A stretch of DNA of 64,000 nucleotides from the NCBI GenBank assembly GCA_033961575.1, contig CM066733.1, positions 64,168,921 through 64,232,920 on the forward strand. Reading direction: 5' to 3'. Numbering within the stretch: the first letter of the stretch is position 1; each line of letters opens with the position of its first letter. Positions 23,480 to 35,350 of this stretch are shown here, one piece after another. The notes beneath the pieces were generated by a model. That model saw only the letters and a list, made by a program, of their open reading frames with translations. It searched no databases and was not told where the DNA came from. Source of the stretch: Aselliscus stoliczkanus (Eukaryota > Chordata > Mammalia > Chiroptera > Hipposideridae). The position numbers and the translations under genes were made by a program.

Positions 23480-23645
23480 GGGGTGGCCAGTTGGCTCAGA
23501 TGGTTGGAGTGCGGGCTCATAACACCAAGGTTGCCTGTTTGATTCCCATATGGGTCAGTGAGCTGCACCCTCCACAACTAGATTGAAAACAATGACTTGA
23601 CTTGGAGCTGATGGGTGCTGGAAAATCACACTGTTCCCCAATAAA
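23480..23645 (+). mobile_element. Older bat SINE (TGTTCCCCAATAAA type)
   Basis: The tRNA-like head is GGTGGCCAGTTGGCTCAGAT and the body CACCCTCCACAACTAGATTG. The tail is CACACTGTTCCCCAATAAA, which leads into a TA repeat. Confidence 0.8.
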
Positions 23646-23684
23646 TATATATATATATATACACACACACTTTATTGGGGAACA

Positions 23685-23730
<46 letters not shown>
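23630..23730. repeat. Inverted SINE tail around TA/CA repeat, plus long (AT)n
   Basis: ACTGTTCCCCAATAAA at 23630-23645 is perfectly inverted at 23671-23686, with a 25-bp TA/CA loop. About 44 bp of AT repeat follows to 23730. This makes a 16-bp-stem cruciform-capable unit beside an AT microsatellite. Confidence 0.9.
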
Positions 23731-23732
<2 letters not shown>

Positions 23733-23739
23733 AGTTATG

Positions 23740-23975
23740 TAATAATAGTAATTTACTAAGATTCCATTATGTGCCTGGAGCAATGAATCCCTTATTAGCT
23801 CACTTCATTTCCAAAATAACCCAGTGAGACAGGTGCTAGTAGCCCAATGTCACGAATGAGGAAGCAAAGACTTGAAGAGGTTAGGTAACTTATCCAGGTT
23901 CACATGAAATTGTAAATCACACAGCTGGTATTCCAACCCAGGTCTCTCCATCATTGAAGCCTATCTTATTAACCA
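23740..23975 (-). repeat. MIR
   Basis: Antisense MIR with CATTATGTGCCTGGAGCAAT, GAATGAGGAAGCAAAGAC and TTCCAACCCAGGTCTC. Confidence 0.7.
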
Positions 23976-24830
23976 CCATGCTTTACTGGTATGTGAAGTA
24001 AAATGTGGTTGGAGAAGGTTGGGATACTGATAGAGATTTAGAAAATGATAATTGAGTTGGTGGAATCAGTGAATGACTCATCTTGGATAAGGCATGGCTG
24101 GATGTGGGGATTCTGAAACCCTCCTTTACTCTGCTTAACCTAAGAGACACTCAGAGATGAGCTGGGGGGAGAAAAATAAAAACAGGGACCAAGAGGTAGC
24201 ACACACACACAGACACAAAAATACCCAGCCTCTAGTAAAATAAAAACCATGAGGGACAAAAGTCAGGAGAAAAGGGATCTGAGGTCATATTCTGTTGCAT
24301 CACCATGCATTTTGGACAGAATTTACTCCTCTGGTGATTGTCTTCACTTATTGGCAACCTTTATACTTTAGTCACATCAAGATCATGTAAAAATACACTA
24401 TTACACAAATACATTTAAAAAAAAACTTGGACAGGGCCCAAAAATAAAAGATTGTAACAAAAATTTTTTGAAAACACTGTTGATCCATAGTACTTTTATC
24501 CACTTATCTGATTTTTATTTTGGCCAACTGGCTCATTTTGCTAATTGACCAAAAATTTGTTAAGAACTAAAAAAAGAGCAAGGTGTTAAAGAAGATCAGG
24601 GTTGGGGGAGAAGCAAGGTGAAGGACATTAGAGAGAGGAAGTCAGCATTTATACACGTGGGTGCAGAATGCAGCATGTTTTGAAGAAAGTGGACAAATGC
24701 CCATGACCAAAAGGATTAAAGTTTTGAAAGGAAAAGTGAAGGGTTGTTATGATTGGCAACTAGAATCCATTCCCTCTTTTGTTAAAGGGCCCCCCCAATA
24801 TTCCTTGGGACTCTGCATTTCCATTCACAG
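23976..24830. other. Unassigned sequence
   Basis: No recognised gene or repeat beyond short A-rich runs. Confidence 0.4.
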
Positions 24831-24834
24831 CCCA

Positions 24835-25250
24835 TTAGGTTCAAATGGAGATTCAAGAGTGGGCAGGTGACTTGTGTTGGCCAATGGGAGCACTAAATCC
24901 CTGAGCATAATGATTGGTTCAAAATGGACACGTGATCGAGCTTGGATCCAATGAGATTCAAATCTGGGACTTTTGTCAGAAATGTGTTTAAGATATAATT
25001 TCTCTTCTGCTCGACTTATTGAGAAACTAGGATTTGATTCTGGAGCTGCTGGTACTATCTTGCCACTACAAAGACAGAGTCTGACTGAGAGAAAAGTCAG
25101 CAGAGAGAGAAAACGAAGGCCAAGAGATGGAGAGAAGAAGCCCAAATTCCAATGTATTATTTGGGTGACTGGATATCATGGTGCCTGAAACTTGGTACCC
25201 TTAGAACTTCCTGTCCTGATGGTCAATAAAATCCCTTTTTGGTTCAGACT
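24835..25250 (+). repeat. Mammalian LTR-like repeat, family not assigned
   Basis: The pattern is GGGCAGGTGACTTG, GGCCAATGGGAGCAC, GATTGGTTCAAAATGG, then ATGGAGAGAAGAAGCC, ending with a GTCAATAAAATCC polyadenylation-like signal. It resembles old solo elements of this layout in other mammals, but I cannot name the family with confidence. Confidence 0.4.
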
Positions 25251-26090
25251 GAGTTGGGTTTTCTGATGTTTGCAACCAACTGGAAATTTATATCTACAAC
25301 AGTTAGAAACTGTAGGTAGAATAAGGAGGGCTATGGACAAAGATTGGTCCGTATGATAGAAAATAGATCCCGGGAATATTATAAGGGGGACATGAGTCAA
25401 CAACACGTGATGCACTTTGAAAAAGAAGCCACATCTTGAGATGAATAAAAAGTATTAATTTTAAAGTTCCAGACCCTCATAAAAATACTATAGAGTCTTT
25501 CCAGGCTTGTGAACTAAAATATAAAATGAAAGTAAAAAATACGTTCAGAAATTGACAAAGTCTCAGAGAAAGGCCATGTGTATAGATTTAAGGTGATCAT
25601 AGACAGCTACAGACTAAAATGATAAAATCATAAAACGTCTCCATGAATTTATTTCTTTTCAACAGGGAGAATGTCTTATAGTACAGTAAAAAGAGCCCTG
25701 GGCTTAGATCCAGAAGTTCTAAATTCATGACTGGGTTCCTGCCACTTTCTAGCCTTGTAACCTGATCATCAACCTGTCTACACCTAAGTTTCATTATCCA
25801 TTAAATGGGGATAACAGTACCATCCCTGTAGTTTATGTAAAGTTCAAATAGTACTATTTACCAGTATCCATAATCCAGGAGCTGTTTTCCCTGATGTAGG
25901 TAAGGCAGCACTGCATGTCACAGGCAGTTTCAGCACTGTACCCTGTATACGAGGTAGCTACTGTCATTACTCCACTTTACAGATAAGGAAGGTCAATAAA
26001 CACAGGTGCGTCAGTAGGCATAACTAACCAGAAAGCTCTGGAGCTGGGATTTGAATCCAGGTCTGCTTGACATCCAAGTGTCTGCTTTTA
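25251..26090. repeat. Two MIR fragments in unique sequence
   Basis: There is a plus-strand MIR at about 25680-25855 (AGAGCCCTGGGCTTAGATCC, CATTATCCATTAAATGGGGA). An antisense MIR lies at about 25930-26085 (ACTCCACTTTACAGATAAGG, GGATTTGAATCCAGGTCTGC). Confidence 0.65.
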
Positions 26091-27700
26091 ATGACCTCAA
26101 TTAATGAGTACTAGTTAGTACTATTTTATTATTGATGAATTACATAAGTGAACAGAAAAGTTAAATACATGCATACATATGTATGTACATATATACACAC
26201 AGGCCCAGTCTGGGAGCAAGGGCTGAAGATCAGCAACTGGAGCATTCAAATAAGAAATGATCCCAGGTAAAGAATGGAATACAGACCCTGTCATGACCCT
26301 GACCTTGCTGGGTGGCCTTGATCCTTTATTGGTCGCCCTGTCATAGTTTCAGCGTTCTCTAAGCTACATAAGAAATAATTTCCTGCAAGGCATAGAATAT
26401 GATAGAGAAAAATTACAAATTCCTTCTTGGAAATGAGCAGAGTTAATCTAATTGAACTGTTATTATTTTTTAAATAATCTATCCTAAGGATGGGGCAGCA
26501 ATATAAGTCTGTTCCTCCCCCTGGAATTCTAAGAACATATCTGTATTTGAGTCTTCTTTTTTCCTTTCCATTTATTTTCTGGTATACAGAATAAAAAGTT
26601 TCTGTGCATTAATACCTGGTCACAGCTGGGCAGATACAGAGAAAATTTATTTCTGCAGCACTGTAATAAGAGGTTCTCTTTAATCTATATTGAGGAAGGA
26701 AGCTTTGCTTCTATTTTCACCATATATTTTCTCCAACTGTGCAATCTTTTATGATCTGCCAGGAAGATTAACCCTATTCCCACAAAGCGTGGTGCACAGA
26801 AAATCAGAGAGTACTACCTTGAATTGCATCAATTTCCCTCTTTCAGGGAAAAGGCAGAAAGTACTTCAAATATCTCATTTTGGTGAAATTCAGCAAATAT
26901 ACCTTGATTGGTTGTTCTGTGCCAGACACTGTGCTCAGTGCTGTGGATAAAATTGTAAATAAGACCCAGGCCCTGCCTACAAGAAGCCCAGTGCCTGAAA
27001 TACATGTGGGATGCTCCCACTCTTCACCTCATTTCTAGCTGAGTAGAAACAATGTGCTTTTTGGGAAATAGACTTGAAATAAATCTAACAATATTGAGAA
27101 AAGATTCTCATTGCCCAAGTTTTCATAACCAGAGGATGAAGCAGCACTTGGATGCATACAAGCTGCCTCACAAATGAGTCCTCTTGCACTGAGATGGCCA
27201 GAGTTAGTTTATCCTTTTCATTTTCATTTGTCTATTGACCACATATTATACATCAAATACTCTTAGAGACGCTGGGTATATCTTAGGGAGTAAAACAGTT
27301 GTGGATAACTCCTGCCTGGTGGGTCATGTAATCCATTGTGAGAGATAGAACAAATATGCAAACAAATAAATAGATGTATAGTTATAAAATGTGATAGACT
27401 TTATCAGGGAACATGGTTTATAAAGCTAAAGAACTACAGTGGAGTGTGAGGGAACCTCTTTTGTAGGGTATCCATGGGAAGGCCTCTCTGAGGAGGAGAC
27501 ATTTAAGCCCAAACCTGAACAATAAAAAGGGGTCAGTCATTTGAAGACTAAAGGGAAGAGAGGAGGGAACAGCATGTATGAGGGCCCTAAAGTAGGAGAA
27601 AGCATTTTATGCCTGAGAAACGGAAGGCCTAGCTTGAATCCCCCATAGTATCTCTCTGGGATCTACATTGTGGGGTCCCATTTTCACCTTTTCCTATGTA
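26091..27700. other. Unassigned, with MIR-like trace
   Basis: A TA-rich palindromic patch lies at 26165-26200. MIR/L2-like text lies at about 26885-26990 and 27220-27400 (GTGCCAGACACTGTGCTCAG). No gene. Confidence 0.4.
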
Positions 27701-27704
27701 ATTA

Positions 27705-28030
27705 CAGTTCACCTTTGAACAACATTAAAGTCAGGGTTCCTAACTCCCCAGCACCTGAAAACACGTGTATAACTTTTGACTAGCCAAAAACTTAACTACA
27801 AATAGCTTACTATTGACCGAAAGCTTTACCAATAATGTAAACAGTTAAATATTTTGTTATGTGTGTTATATACTGTATTCTTATGCTAAAGTTAGGTACA
27901 GAAAAGAAATGTTATTAAGAAAATCATAAGGAAGAGAAAATACTTTACAGTACTGTATGTATTCATTGAAAAAAATCCATATATAAGTGGACCAACGCCG
28001 TTCAAACTCGTTTTGTTCAAGGGTCAACTG
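27705..28030. mobile_element. Tigger/MER2 DNA transposon remnant
   Basis: The left terminus CAGTTCACCTTTGAACAAC and right terminus GTTCAAGGGTCAACTG are inverse, matching the Tigger TIR (CAGTTGACCCTTGAACAAC). TA target bases flank both ends (27703-27704, 28031-28032). The 326-bp length is close to MER2. Non-coding. Confidence 0.85.
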
Positions 28031-28400
28031 TACATTACATGACCTTTGTAAATTTGATACATCTTGGGAGAAAATCTGCCCTGAGGTTTTCTTTCTGTGG
28101 GGGACATTCTAGCATAAAGAATAATGACAGTGCCACTGAATGTGCGGTGTTTGCAGTAAATAACTTTCTGTATTGCTCTGTAAGTACTCATAATTTCTTC
28201 AGTTAAATACACTTTGGAAAGGTTTGTACTGAGTCCTATATGAAAGACAGACATTAGTCTAAGACATCCTTGCAATATATGTTTTCATCTCAAGGTCCCT
28301 TACACTTGATTTTGTTCATTGGTTGCATCTACACCTATGGGGGACGGCAAAACACACTCCTAAAGGCTGATATTTTATCTAACTGATTTTATGTTAAAAA
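28031..28400. other. Unassigned sequence
   Basis: No recognised feature between the Tigger element and the SINE pair. Confidence 0.4.
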
Positions 28401-28410
28401 ATTGCTTTGA

Positions 28411-28515
28411 GGGCCGGACGAGTGGCACGGTGGTTAAGCGCTGGCTTTGGAAGCCAGCGGCCTCGGTTCGGGTCCCACATATGAGGGCCAATGACACTGC
28501 CCTCAAAAAAAAAAA
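28411..28515 (+). mobile_element. Bat SINE, short form (first of a tandem pair)
   Basis: Head GGGCCGGACGAGTGGCACGG, box B GGTTCGGGTCCC, ending CTGCCCTC plus A12. It is flanked by the direct repeat ATTGCTTTGA at 28401-28410 and 28516-28525. Confidence 0.9.
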
Positions 28516-28525
28516 ATTGCTTTGA

Positions 28526-28958
28526 GGGCCAGCCGAGTGGTGCATTGGTTAGGAGTTGGCTTGGGACGCCAGCTCTGAGCAGCAGGGCCCCAGTTCGGGT
28601 CCCACATATGAAGGCTAGTAATGCTTTGCCCTCTACAGCTAAGATGGTGAACAACAGCTCGACCTTGAGCTGGGCTGCTGTGATTTGCCAGTGACAGTGC
28701 AGGCTGCAGTGGGGCTGGCCGGCAGTGGGTGTGAGCTTTCGTGAGCTGCTGTGAGCCGCAGTGAGCAGCCGTCCAATGGCTGGCAAGCAACTGCCTCGCC
28801 TGGGAAGATCGCAATGATAATACCAACACTGGCCCGTGAAACAATGTCCTCCACAACTAGACTGAAGAACTAAAGGACAGCAACTTCTCTGTTCCCCCTC
28901 CCCAATTCCCCAGCACTGTTCCCCTCTCCCAATTTCCCAATAAAATCTTTTTAAAAAA
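28526..28958 (+). mobile_element. Bat SINE, long form (second of a tandem pair)
   Basis: The same head is followed by a second module: GCCCTCTACAGCTAAGATGG, repeated GTGAGC… units, CCTCCACAACTAGACTGAAG and CCAATAAAATC plus A-tail. A third copy of ATTGCTTTGA follows at 28959-28968. The long minus-strand open frame here is an artefact of the SINE. Confidence 0.9.
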
Positions 28959-28969
28959 ATTGCTTTGAA

Positions 28970-29537
28970 ATTCATTGGATTACATTGAAATTCATTCTTT
29001 TTTGCCTTGCTCATTTGGTATCTTATAAATCCAACCATTGTCCCTTTTCTCTCTGTCATAAAATTAACTCCAAGGATGACTAAAGCTGAATGTAGATGCA
29101 GTCATTTATCTCCCATTAACAGAGCACAGGGCAATTGCATCAGTAGACACCAGACTTAATACCCTTCATGAAGCTTCCCAGCATCAAGGCTGGAAGAGTC
29201 AAACCACTGACTTAAGCTCTTCCTTACTCACCACACCCTGCTCCCTGCAGGAAATCATCAAATTAAGGAGCAGAGGGATGCAAACAGCCACGCCAAAGTG
29301 GTCTGGCTGCACTCACCAGTCAACACCAACATCTCTGCTCCTGCCCTCTGGTCATAGGGGTGCTGCACGCTGCCCATGTGGATGCTGATTGGACAGCAGG
29401 CGGTCACATTTGCACACCACTGGGTGACCACTGACAGTGCAGTATATAAAGGATAAGAGGTCCTGTCTGAACAATAGTACTGACCCATTACATGCACCCA
29501 TCACAAATGAAGACAATATATAGGAACATTATATATG
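28970..29537. other. Unassigned; promoter-like CCAAT/TATA pair
   Basis: ATTGG at 29388-29392 and TATATAAA at 29443-29450 have promoter-like spacing in otherwise unrecognised sequence. This could be an old LTR U3 fragment or chance. Confidence 0.3.
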
Positions 29538-29722
29538 GGGCAGCTGGTTAGTTCAGGTGGTTAGAGCACAGTGTGTATAACACCAAGGTTACCAGTTCGA
29601 TCCCCACATGGGCCGCAGTACTACGCCCTCCATAACTAGAATGTAACAACTACTTGACTTGGAACTGATGGGTCCTGGAAAAACACAGTTCCCTCGATAA
29701 AATTAAAAAAAAAAAAAAAAAA
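29538..29722 (+). mobile_element. Older bat SINE
   Basis: Head GGGGCAGCTGGTTAGTTCAG, box B-like CAGTTCGATCCCCACATGG, tail GATGGGTCCTGGAAAAACAC, ending in a poly(A) of about 18. Confidence 0.85.
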
Positions 29723-30450
29723 GTAAGGAGCTTGCTCCCCCTGGGTACTCACATGGCTATACCTCCCATTTATTGCTATCTGAGGATCTGTTCATATTCC
29801 CCCTCCTCCAGGAAGCTGCAGGGGCTTATAAGATATGCATCATCCATTCTTTCACGCTCTCTCCCTATTTTTTTTTTAATTCTTTCTTTTCTTTTCTTTT
29901 ATTTCCCTCCCTACTTTTCTAATAGACTATATTTTTCAGCACAGTTTTAGGTTCACAGAAAAATTGAGCAGAAAGTACTGGAAGTCCTTATATGTCCCCT
30001 GTGTCCACTTATGCACAGCCTCCCCCACTGTCGACATCCCACACTAGAGCAGTCCGTTTGTTACAATCGATGAACCTACAAGGACATATCATTATCACCC
30101 AAAGGCTGTAGCTTACATTAGGGTTCACTCTTCATGGTGTACATTCTATGGATTTGGACAAATGCATAATGCTATGTAGTCACCATTCTAATATCATGCA
30201 GAGTGGTCTCAGTGCCCTAAAAATCCTCTGTGCTCTGCCTATTCATCCCTCCCTGACCCTCAGCCTCTGGGAACCACTGATCTTTTTACCATCTCCATAA
30301 TTTTGCCTTTTCTAGAGTGTCATATAGTTGGAATCATACAGTATGTAGACTTTTCAGGCTGGCTCCTTTCACTTCATCGTATGCATTTATGATTCCTCCA
30401 TGTCTTTTCATGATGTCCATTCTCTTTTAAATCCTAGTGCCTCATACAGA
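29723..30450 (-). mobile_element. Old L1M 3' fragment, antisense
   Basis: Reverse-oriented L1 3' text from about 29925: TTTTAGGTTCACAGAAAAAT, CACATTAGGGTTCACTC-type text, ATTCATCCCTCCCTGACCC, GAATCATACAGTATGTAGAC and CTCCATGTCTTTTCATGATG. Confidence 0.65.
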
Positions 30451-30534
30451 ATGCACACTGTTACTGAGCTGTTGTTGAATAAATGGATTGAATAAATGAG
30501 CAAATGAATGAGTGTAGTTTATGCACAGTTCATT

Positions 30535-30770
30535 TGACAACTGTTTATACTGAGCCCTAATAAGTGCAGGCTCTCTTCCAGGCATCTTCAAACAATGATA
30601 ACGTTTGCATGGGACATCAAAAACTATTTCTTATTTTATCATAACAGTTGTCCTGAAAAGTAAGAGAACAGATATCTGTCTTATTATCCTCATTTTACCA
30701 AGATCAGGGAACTCAGATTCAGAGCAGTAAAATAACTTGTTCAAATTCCCTGAGCTGGAAAGTGCTGTCA
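30535..30770 (-). repeat. MIR
   Basis: Antisense MIR: CTTATTATCCTCATTTTACC and following GAACTCAGATTCAGAGCAG. Confidence 0.55.
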
Positions 30771-31690
30771 CCAGCAGTGGCCTATACAATTGTCTGATGT
30801 AATTTGGTGCCTTTATCTTATGCATCATCTCCCCTAATGCCAAGCTCTGGGTCATTTAAACTGACAAATATTAACAAGAAAATATAAACAAGAAAATAAT
30901 TCCCACTGATATAGTGACAGAGGCGGGCTAAAAAAAGACCTCCCTCCCAATCTTGTTACTCAGAGGAGCACATCTACTCACAAAGGAGCATGACCTTGAC
31001 TTTGACCATGCAGCCCATATCAGTAAGCCCCAGTTTTCCTTTCGCCATAAGCAAACTACTGCTGAGCTGAGAAATTGATCTCTGCAGAGGAAACTTTAAT
31101 AACTAATCAGTAGGTAGCTCATTCTCATTCAACAGTAAAGGAGGCACTACTGGGCTGGTAGGTATCAAAAGGGCTTCAAGGATCTAGGGCAAAATTCATT
31201 CCAGATCTGCAGTCATGATGGGCCATCAAAGGGACAATGAACTTACCCTGGGAGCTATGCCTAGTTATGTGTGAGTTATGGGTAAGCCTCATGAAGGCCC
31301 CTGCCTTGAAAGCCAATGCTATTCAGAAGTCATTCATTCATTCTTGGATCTGCAATTTTAGCCTGTATCTCTTCCCTGAAAGCCTTATATTAGTATATAA
31401 CTATTTGTTGAGTATATCCCTCCCTTGGGTGTCCCAGTTTCCTCAAAGTCAACATTTCCAAAATACCACACTAATAATCTTCTTCCCCAAATCCTCTCCT
31501 TCATTTTCTTTCCCAGTCAGTGACACCATCATCCATCCAGTCACACAAACCAGAAACCAAGCCCATGTTTTTATTTAATTCTTGCATCATTCTAAATCCA
31601 ATGAGTCACCAAGTCCCTACTTCCAAATCTCTCCACTTTTCATCCCCATTACTGTGGCCGCATTTCTTCATGCCTGAACAGTCATAGAAC
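30771..31690. other. Unassigned, grading into L2
   Basis: No gene recognised. C/T-rich plus-strand text from about 31430 is compatible with L2. Confidence 0.4.
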
Positions 31691-31699
31691 ATTCCTAAC

Positions 31700-32230
31700 T
31701 TCACTCTCTCTCAAGCACCCACCTTGCCCTCTCATCCACCCTCCACCTAGTAGCCAGAATGAGCCATCTACAATGCATGTCAGATCACACCAGCCCTTGC
31801 TAAAAACCCTTCAGTGGCTCCATGTGGACCATTGCTCCCTAGCATGATTTTATGACCCATCTGTTCATTTGGACCAATCTGGCCTCATGCCCTAAGGATT
31901 CTGCAAACCCTAATATAGTTTGATTTCTGACATCCATACCTGCTGTTTCATACTTCCATGTCTTTGCTCCCATTACTTGAAACCCTTTCCCCATGTGTCC
32001 TCATCCAGCTAACTCCCATGCTCAAAACTCATTCTTCCAGGGCCGGCCGAGTGGCACGGTGGTTAAGCGCTGGCTTGGGAAGCCAGTGGCCCCAGTTCAG
32101 GTCACATATGAGGGCCAGAGACACTGCCCTCAAAAAACAAAACAAAACAAAATACCTCATTCTTCCACAGCACCCTGTGTGAACCTCCTACTCTTGGTCT
32201 GTTTTACATTGAAATTATTTGTTTATGTGT
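31700..32230 (+). mobile_element. L2 fragment interrupted by a SINE
   Basis: AACCCTTCAGTGGCTCCATG, CAATCTGGCCTCATGCCC and TCCATGTCTTTGCTCCC follow L2 ORF/3' order on the plus strand. The L2 resumes as CACCCTGTGTGAACCTCC after the insertion. Confidence 0.65.
32040..32155 (+). mobile_element. Bat SINE, short form, in L2
   Basis: Complete short form with tail (AAAAC)n. Perfect 12-bp target duplications CTCATTCTTCCA lie at 32028-32039 and 32156-32167. Confidence 0.92.
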
Positions 32231-32300
32231 CTGTTGCCCTCTAGAGCTGAGATCTTCAAGCACAGGAGATACTACTCATCTCTTCATCATTAATCAATTC

Positions 32301-32757
32301 TTTTTTTTTTTTTAAGATTTTATTGGGGAATTGGGGTAGGGAAACAACGTTGGGGAATCAGGGAAGGGGAACAGACAAGTTGCTATCCTTTAGTTCTTCA
32401 GTCTAGTTGTGGAGGACGTCATTTCACTGGCCCATGTTGGTATTGTGATCATTCTGCTCTTCCAGGGTGAGGCAGATCAGTCACTGGCCATTGGATGGCC
32501 ACTCACGGCAGCTCTTGGCAGCTCACTCTGGCTGCCGGCCACTCGCAGTAGCTTATGGAAGCCCACTGCAGCAGGGGCTGCAGCCTACACCATCATCGGT
32601 GACTCATGGCAGCCCAGCTGCAGGTCAAGCTGTTGTTGACCATCTTAGCTGCAGAGGGTACAGCGTCATTGGCCCTCATATGTGAGATCCAAAATGGGTC
32701 CTGCTGCCCAGAGCCAGTGTCCCAAGCCAGCTATTAACCAACACACCCCTTGGGCCT
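32301..32757 (-). mobile_element. Bat SINE, long form
   Basis: Minus-oriented: T-run, AAGATTTTATTGGGGAATTG, TCTTCAGTCTAGTTGTGGAG and the reversed head at about 32740. Target duplications (TTAATCAATTC and TTAATCACTTC) lie at 32288-32300 and about 32760-32772. On the CLIC5 sense strand it presents AATAAAATCTT. Confidence 0.9.
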
Positions 32758-32779
32758 CCATTAATCACTTCTTGCATTG

Positions 32780-33255
32780 TCATTATCACTTTACACATCT
32801 GCAGCCTCAACAGATCTTCAAGCTTTTAGAAAGCAAGGGTGGTGTTTCTTATCCGTTTCCCTGTGCTTAGTACAAACTAGCTCTGTAAGTCTAGATCTGT
32901 TTGTCCACATTCACTCATTTGTTCAACAAATACTTAAGAAGGTTCTATTTTAGTCCTATCACTGTTCTTTGTAGAATATAAGATATTCCTCCAGTTATTT
33001 GGGTCGTACACACTAAATAATATAAATAGTGTTGTTGTTTTTTAATAAGTTGCTGGTTCTGGTATCTTGATCAAGTAGAAAATGGCTCCCTTGCCCTCCC
33101 TCATCCCTAGGGATTTGTTCTCTTTAGCACATGACTAGTTGCTATTCACCAACAAATGCCATAGTGAAAATAAGAAAATATAACATGTGAAAACACAGAG
33201 GTGAGCCTTGACTCTAGGTAAGAGATATAAACAGTTTACAGGAACACAGGGACTA
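32780..33255. other. Unassigned sequence
   Basis: The start at 32770-32900 resembles an L2 3' end (CATCTGCAGCC, TGTGCTTAGTACAAACTAG). The remainder was not recognised. Confidence 0.4.
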
Positions 33256-33259
33256 ATAA

Positions 33260-33890
33260 ATACAAGAAAAGCCATATCACTTAGCTAAGAAACAGAGATT
33301 GCATCCATGAGAGAGTTTCTCATTTGTTTAATTGGTAATTAAAAAAAAACTATGAAAAAGAGTGTTGGTAAATGGGTAATATGGGTTGGGAGTGCAAATT
33401 GGTACAATCTTTTTGGTGGCCTATCAAATCTGAAGACACGTTTGGGTCATATGAAGACTTAACAGGTCCACTGATAGGAAACTCTGAAGTAAGCAAAGGA
33501 TGTGTGTTCAAAACTGTTCATTGTGTCATTGTCTGAAATAAGAAAAAACTAGAAGCAAAGTAAATATCTATCAGTAGATTAATTGGGTACATTTTGGTGC
33601 ATCCACATAATGAAAAACATCACAAAAGGGCATATGTGAAGTGAAATGGAAAGATATCCAGGATGTATTGCTAAATGAAAAAGAAAACAAACTGTGGAAG
33701 AGTGCATGCATTCATTTCATTCTTGTAAAATATGTGTAATTTTATATTATATATATATATTGTCTGGAAGGCTACACACTAAACTGCAAATACTGGTTAT
33801 TTGAGAATAGTGGGATTGGAACGGAGAATTTTTTAAATTTTTACTTTTTATGATTTTCACTTTGTACTTTGTCTAAAATTTTTGGTTTTT
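33260..33890 (+). mobile_element. Old L1 3'-region fragment
   Basis: GTGCAAATTGGTACAATC, CTGTTCATTGTGTCATTGTC, TCTATCAGTAGATTAATTGG and CATCCACATAATG follow the L1 3' 'observation' text found in old L1ME/MC copies. A short AT repeat lies at 33745-33760. Confidence 0.6.
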
Positions 33891-34251
33891 TATAAGGAGC
33901 ACATGTTACTTTTCTAATTAAGTTGTGGGGAAACAAGCAGGCCTGTCAACTAAACTGTGCCCAGCTTTCCCAGAGTTCCCTCAGGCTATGTGGGATGACC
34001 CTGCAGTGTAAAGTCAATCACTTTTGTCTTTGGAAAACCAACTAGCCTCTTCTACAGACTTGTGCCTGGATTCAGAACTCCCATCCTTACCAGCACTTGC
34101 AAACTAGCACATCTTAATTTCCTCTGGTTCCTTCAATGAACACACATTGAGACCCTCCTACTGCCCTTGTCCACATGTCTGCCCACAGCAGAGCAGAACT
34201 TAGTGAGTTGTTCAGGCTGCAATCATATGTGCATTTTAAAAGAGAAACACA

Positions 34252-34289
<38 letters not shown>

Positions 34290-34500
34290 GGGTATCAGAG
34301 AAGGGAATTAATAACACAAAGGCCAGCTTTCCAAGAAGGGTGTGGGGCCTGCAGAGTTTCCTAGGACAGTCTGTACCAGGATCACTTAGAGAGCTTCTTA
34401 AAAATAGATTTCTCTGAGCCCTTCCCACAAACACTGACACTGAGGGAGGGACCTGGAAATCTACATTTTTGATAAGCAACTAGTGATTCTCATGCCCACT
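33891..34500. repeat. (CA)n and MER5-like hAT remnant
   Basis: An AC microsatellite lies at 34253-34286. A MER5-like remnant lies at about 34360-34500 (CCAGGATCACTTAGAGAGC, GATAAGCAACTAGTGATTC). No gene. Confidence 0.6.
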
Positions 34501-35160
34501 GAAACTCCATTACCAGGACAGCAGAGGGAGAGAAGAGAGGAGAATTTGGGAGCTGGATATTTTCTGCAGCTCTCTACAGCCTTCCTACCTTTATTTTGTA
34601 CACACCTCCAATACCCGGACAGTATCAGCCCAGGAAGTTTGAAGTATTGATTCTGAGAACCTCACAAAGATCCCAAATAGAGAAGAGAGAAAAAATAGCA
34701 AAGGGTGAGAGACTACATCACTTCGTAAAATTAAATTTCTATCCCTAGATAAATTTATCTGTAGTTTCATCTATATCTGAGAAGAGTCTTTCCTCTGTCT
34801 TCCTTCCTGTGTGGACTGTTCTATTTAATAAGAGTGAAGTTAAAAAAAAAAAAAAAGAATCAACATTTGGTCCTTAAATGACATCTGAAGAGCCAGTTTT
34901 AAGAGTAATCAGAGTAGATGGCCATAAAAATGCAAGAGGTTATTAATCTTTAAGTTAACAATGGCATCTTATTGTACAAAGACCTAGGGTAGGATGCCAG
35001 GACTCCTACTCACCCCTGCTCACATAGCAAAAACAAAACAAGCAAACAAACAAAAGACGCCTTTTCACATGATGCCAGAAGTGGCTTCTCCCAGCTGCAG
35101 GTGAGTCTGGATCTTTAAATAAAAGGTCAGATTTGTCTTTGGGAGACCCTTCCTTTGTTC
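34501..35160. other. Unassigned sequence
   Basis: No feature recognised apart from A-runs at about 34842 and AAAAC-type runs near 35030. Confidence 0.4.
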
Positions 35161-35161
35161 T

Positions 35162-35350
35162 CCAGGATCAGTGGTTCTCAAACTTGGCTACATTGAGGGC
35201 CTATCAAAATGTTTTTTCCCATAATCCATCCTCATAGCTTCTGATGTCACTGGTCTGGGGCGCAGCCTGGGCATTGGGATTATTTTTACAGCTCCCCAGC
35301 TGATTCTAATGTGCAGTCAAAATTGAGGGGGCTGCTTTTTGAGAGCCTTT
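35162..35350. repeat. MER5-like hAT element
   Basis: The left end CAGTGGTTCTCAAACTTGGC and internal TGGGCATTGGGATT, TGATTCTAATGTGCAG match small non-autonomous hAT elements. Confidence 0.65.

Noticed and set aside
28394..29059. 221-codon minus-strand open frame
   Set aside because: It lies across two SINEs read backwards; composition and limits follow the SINE, not a gene.
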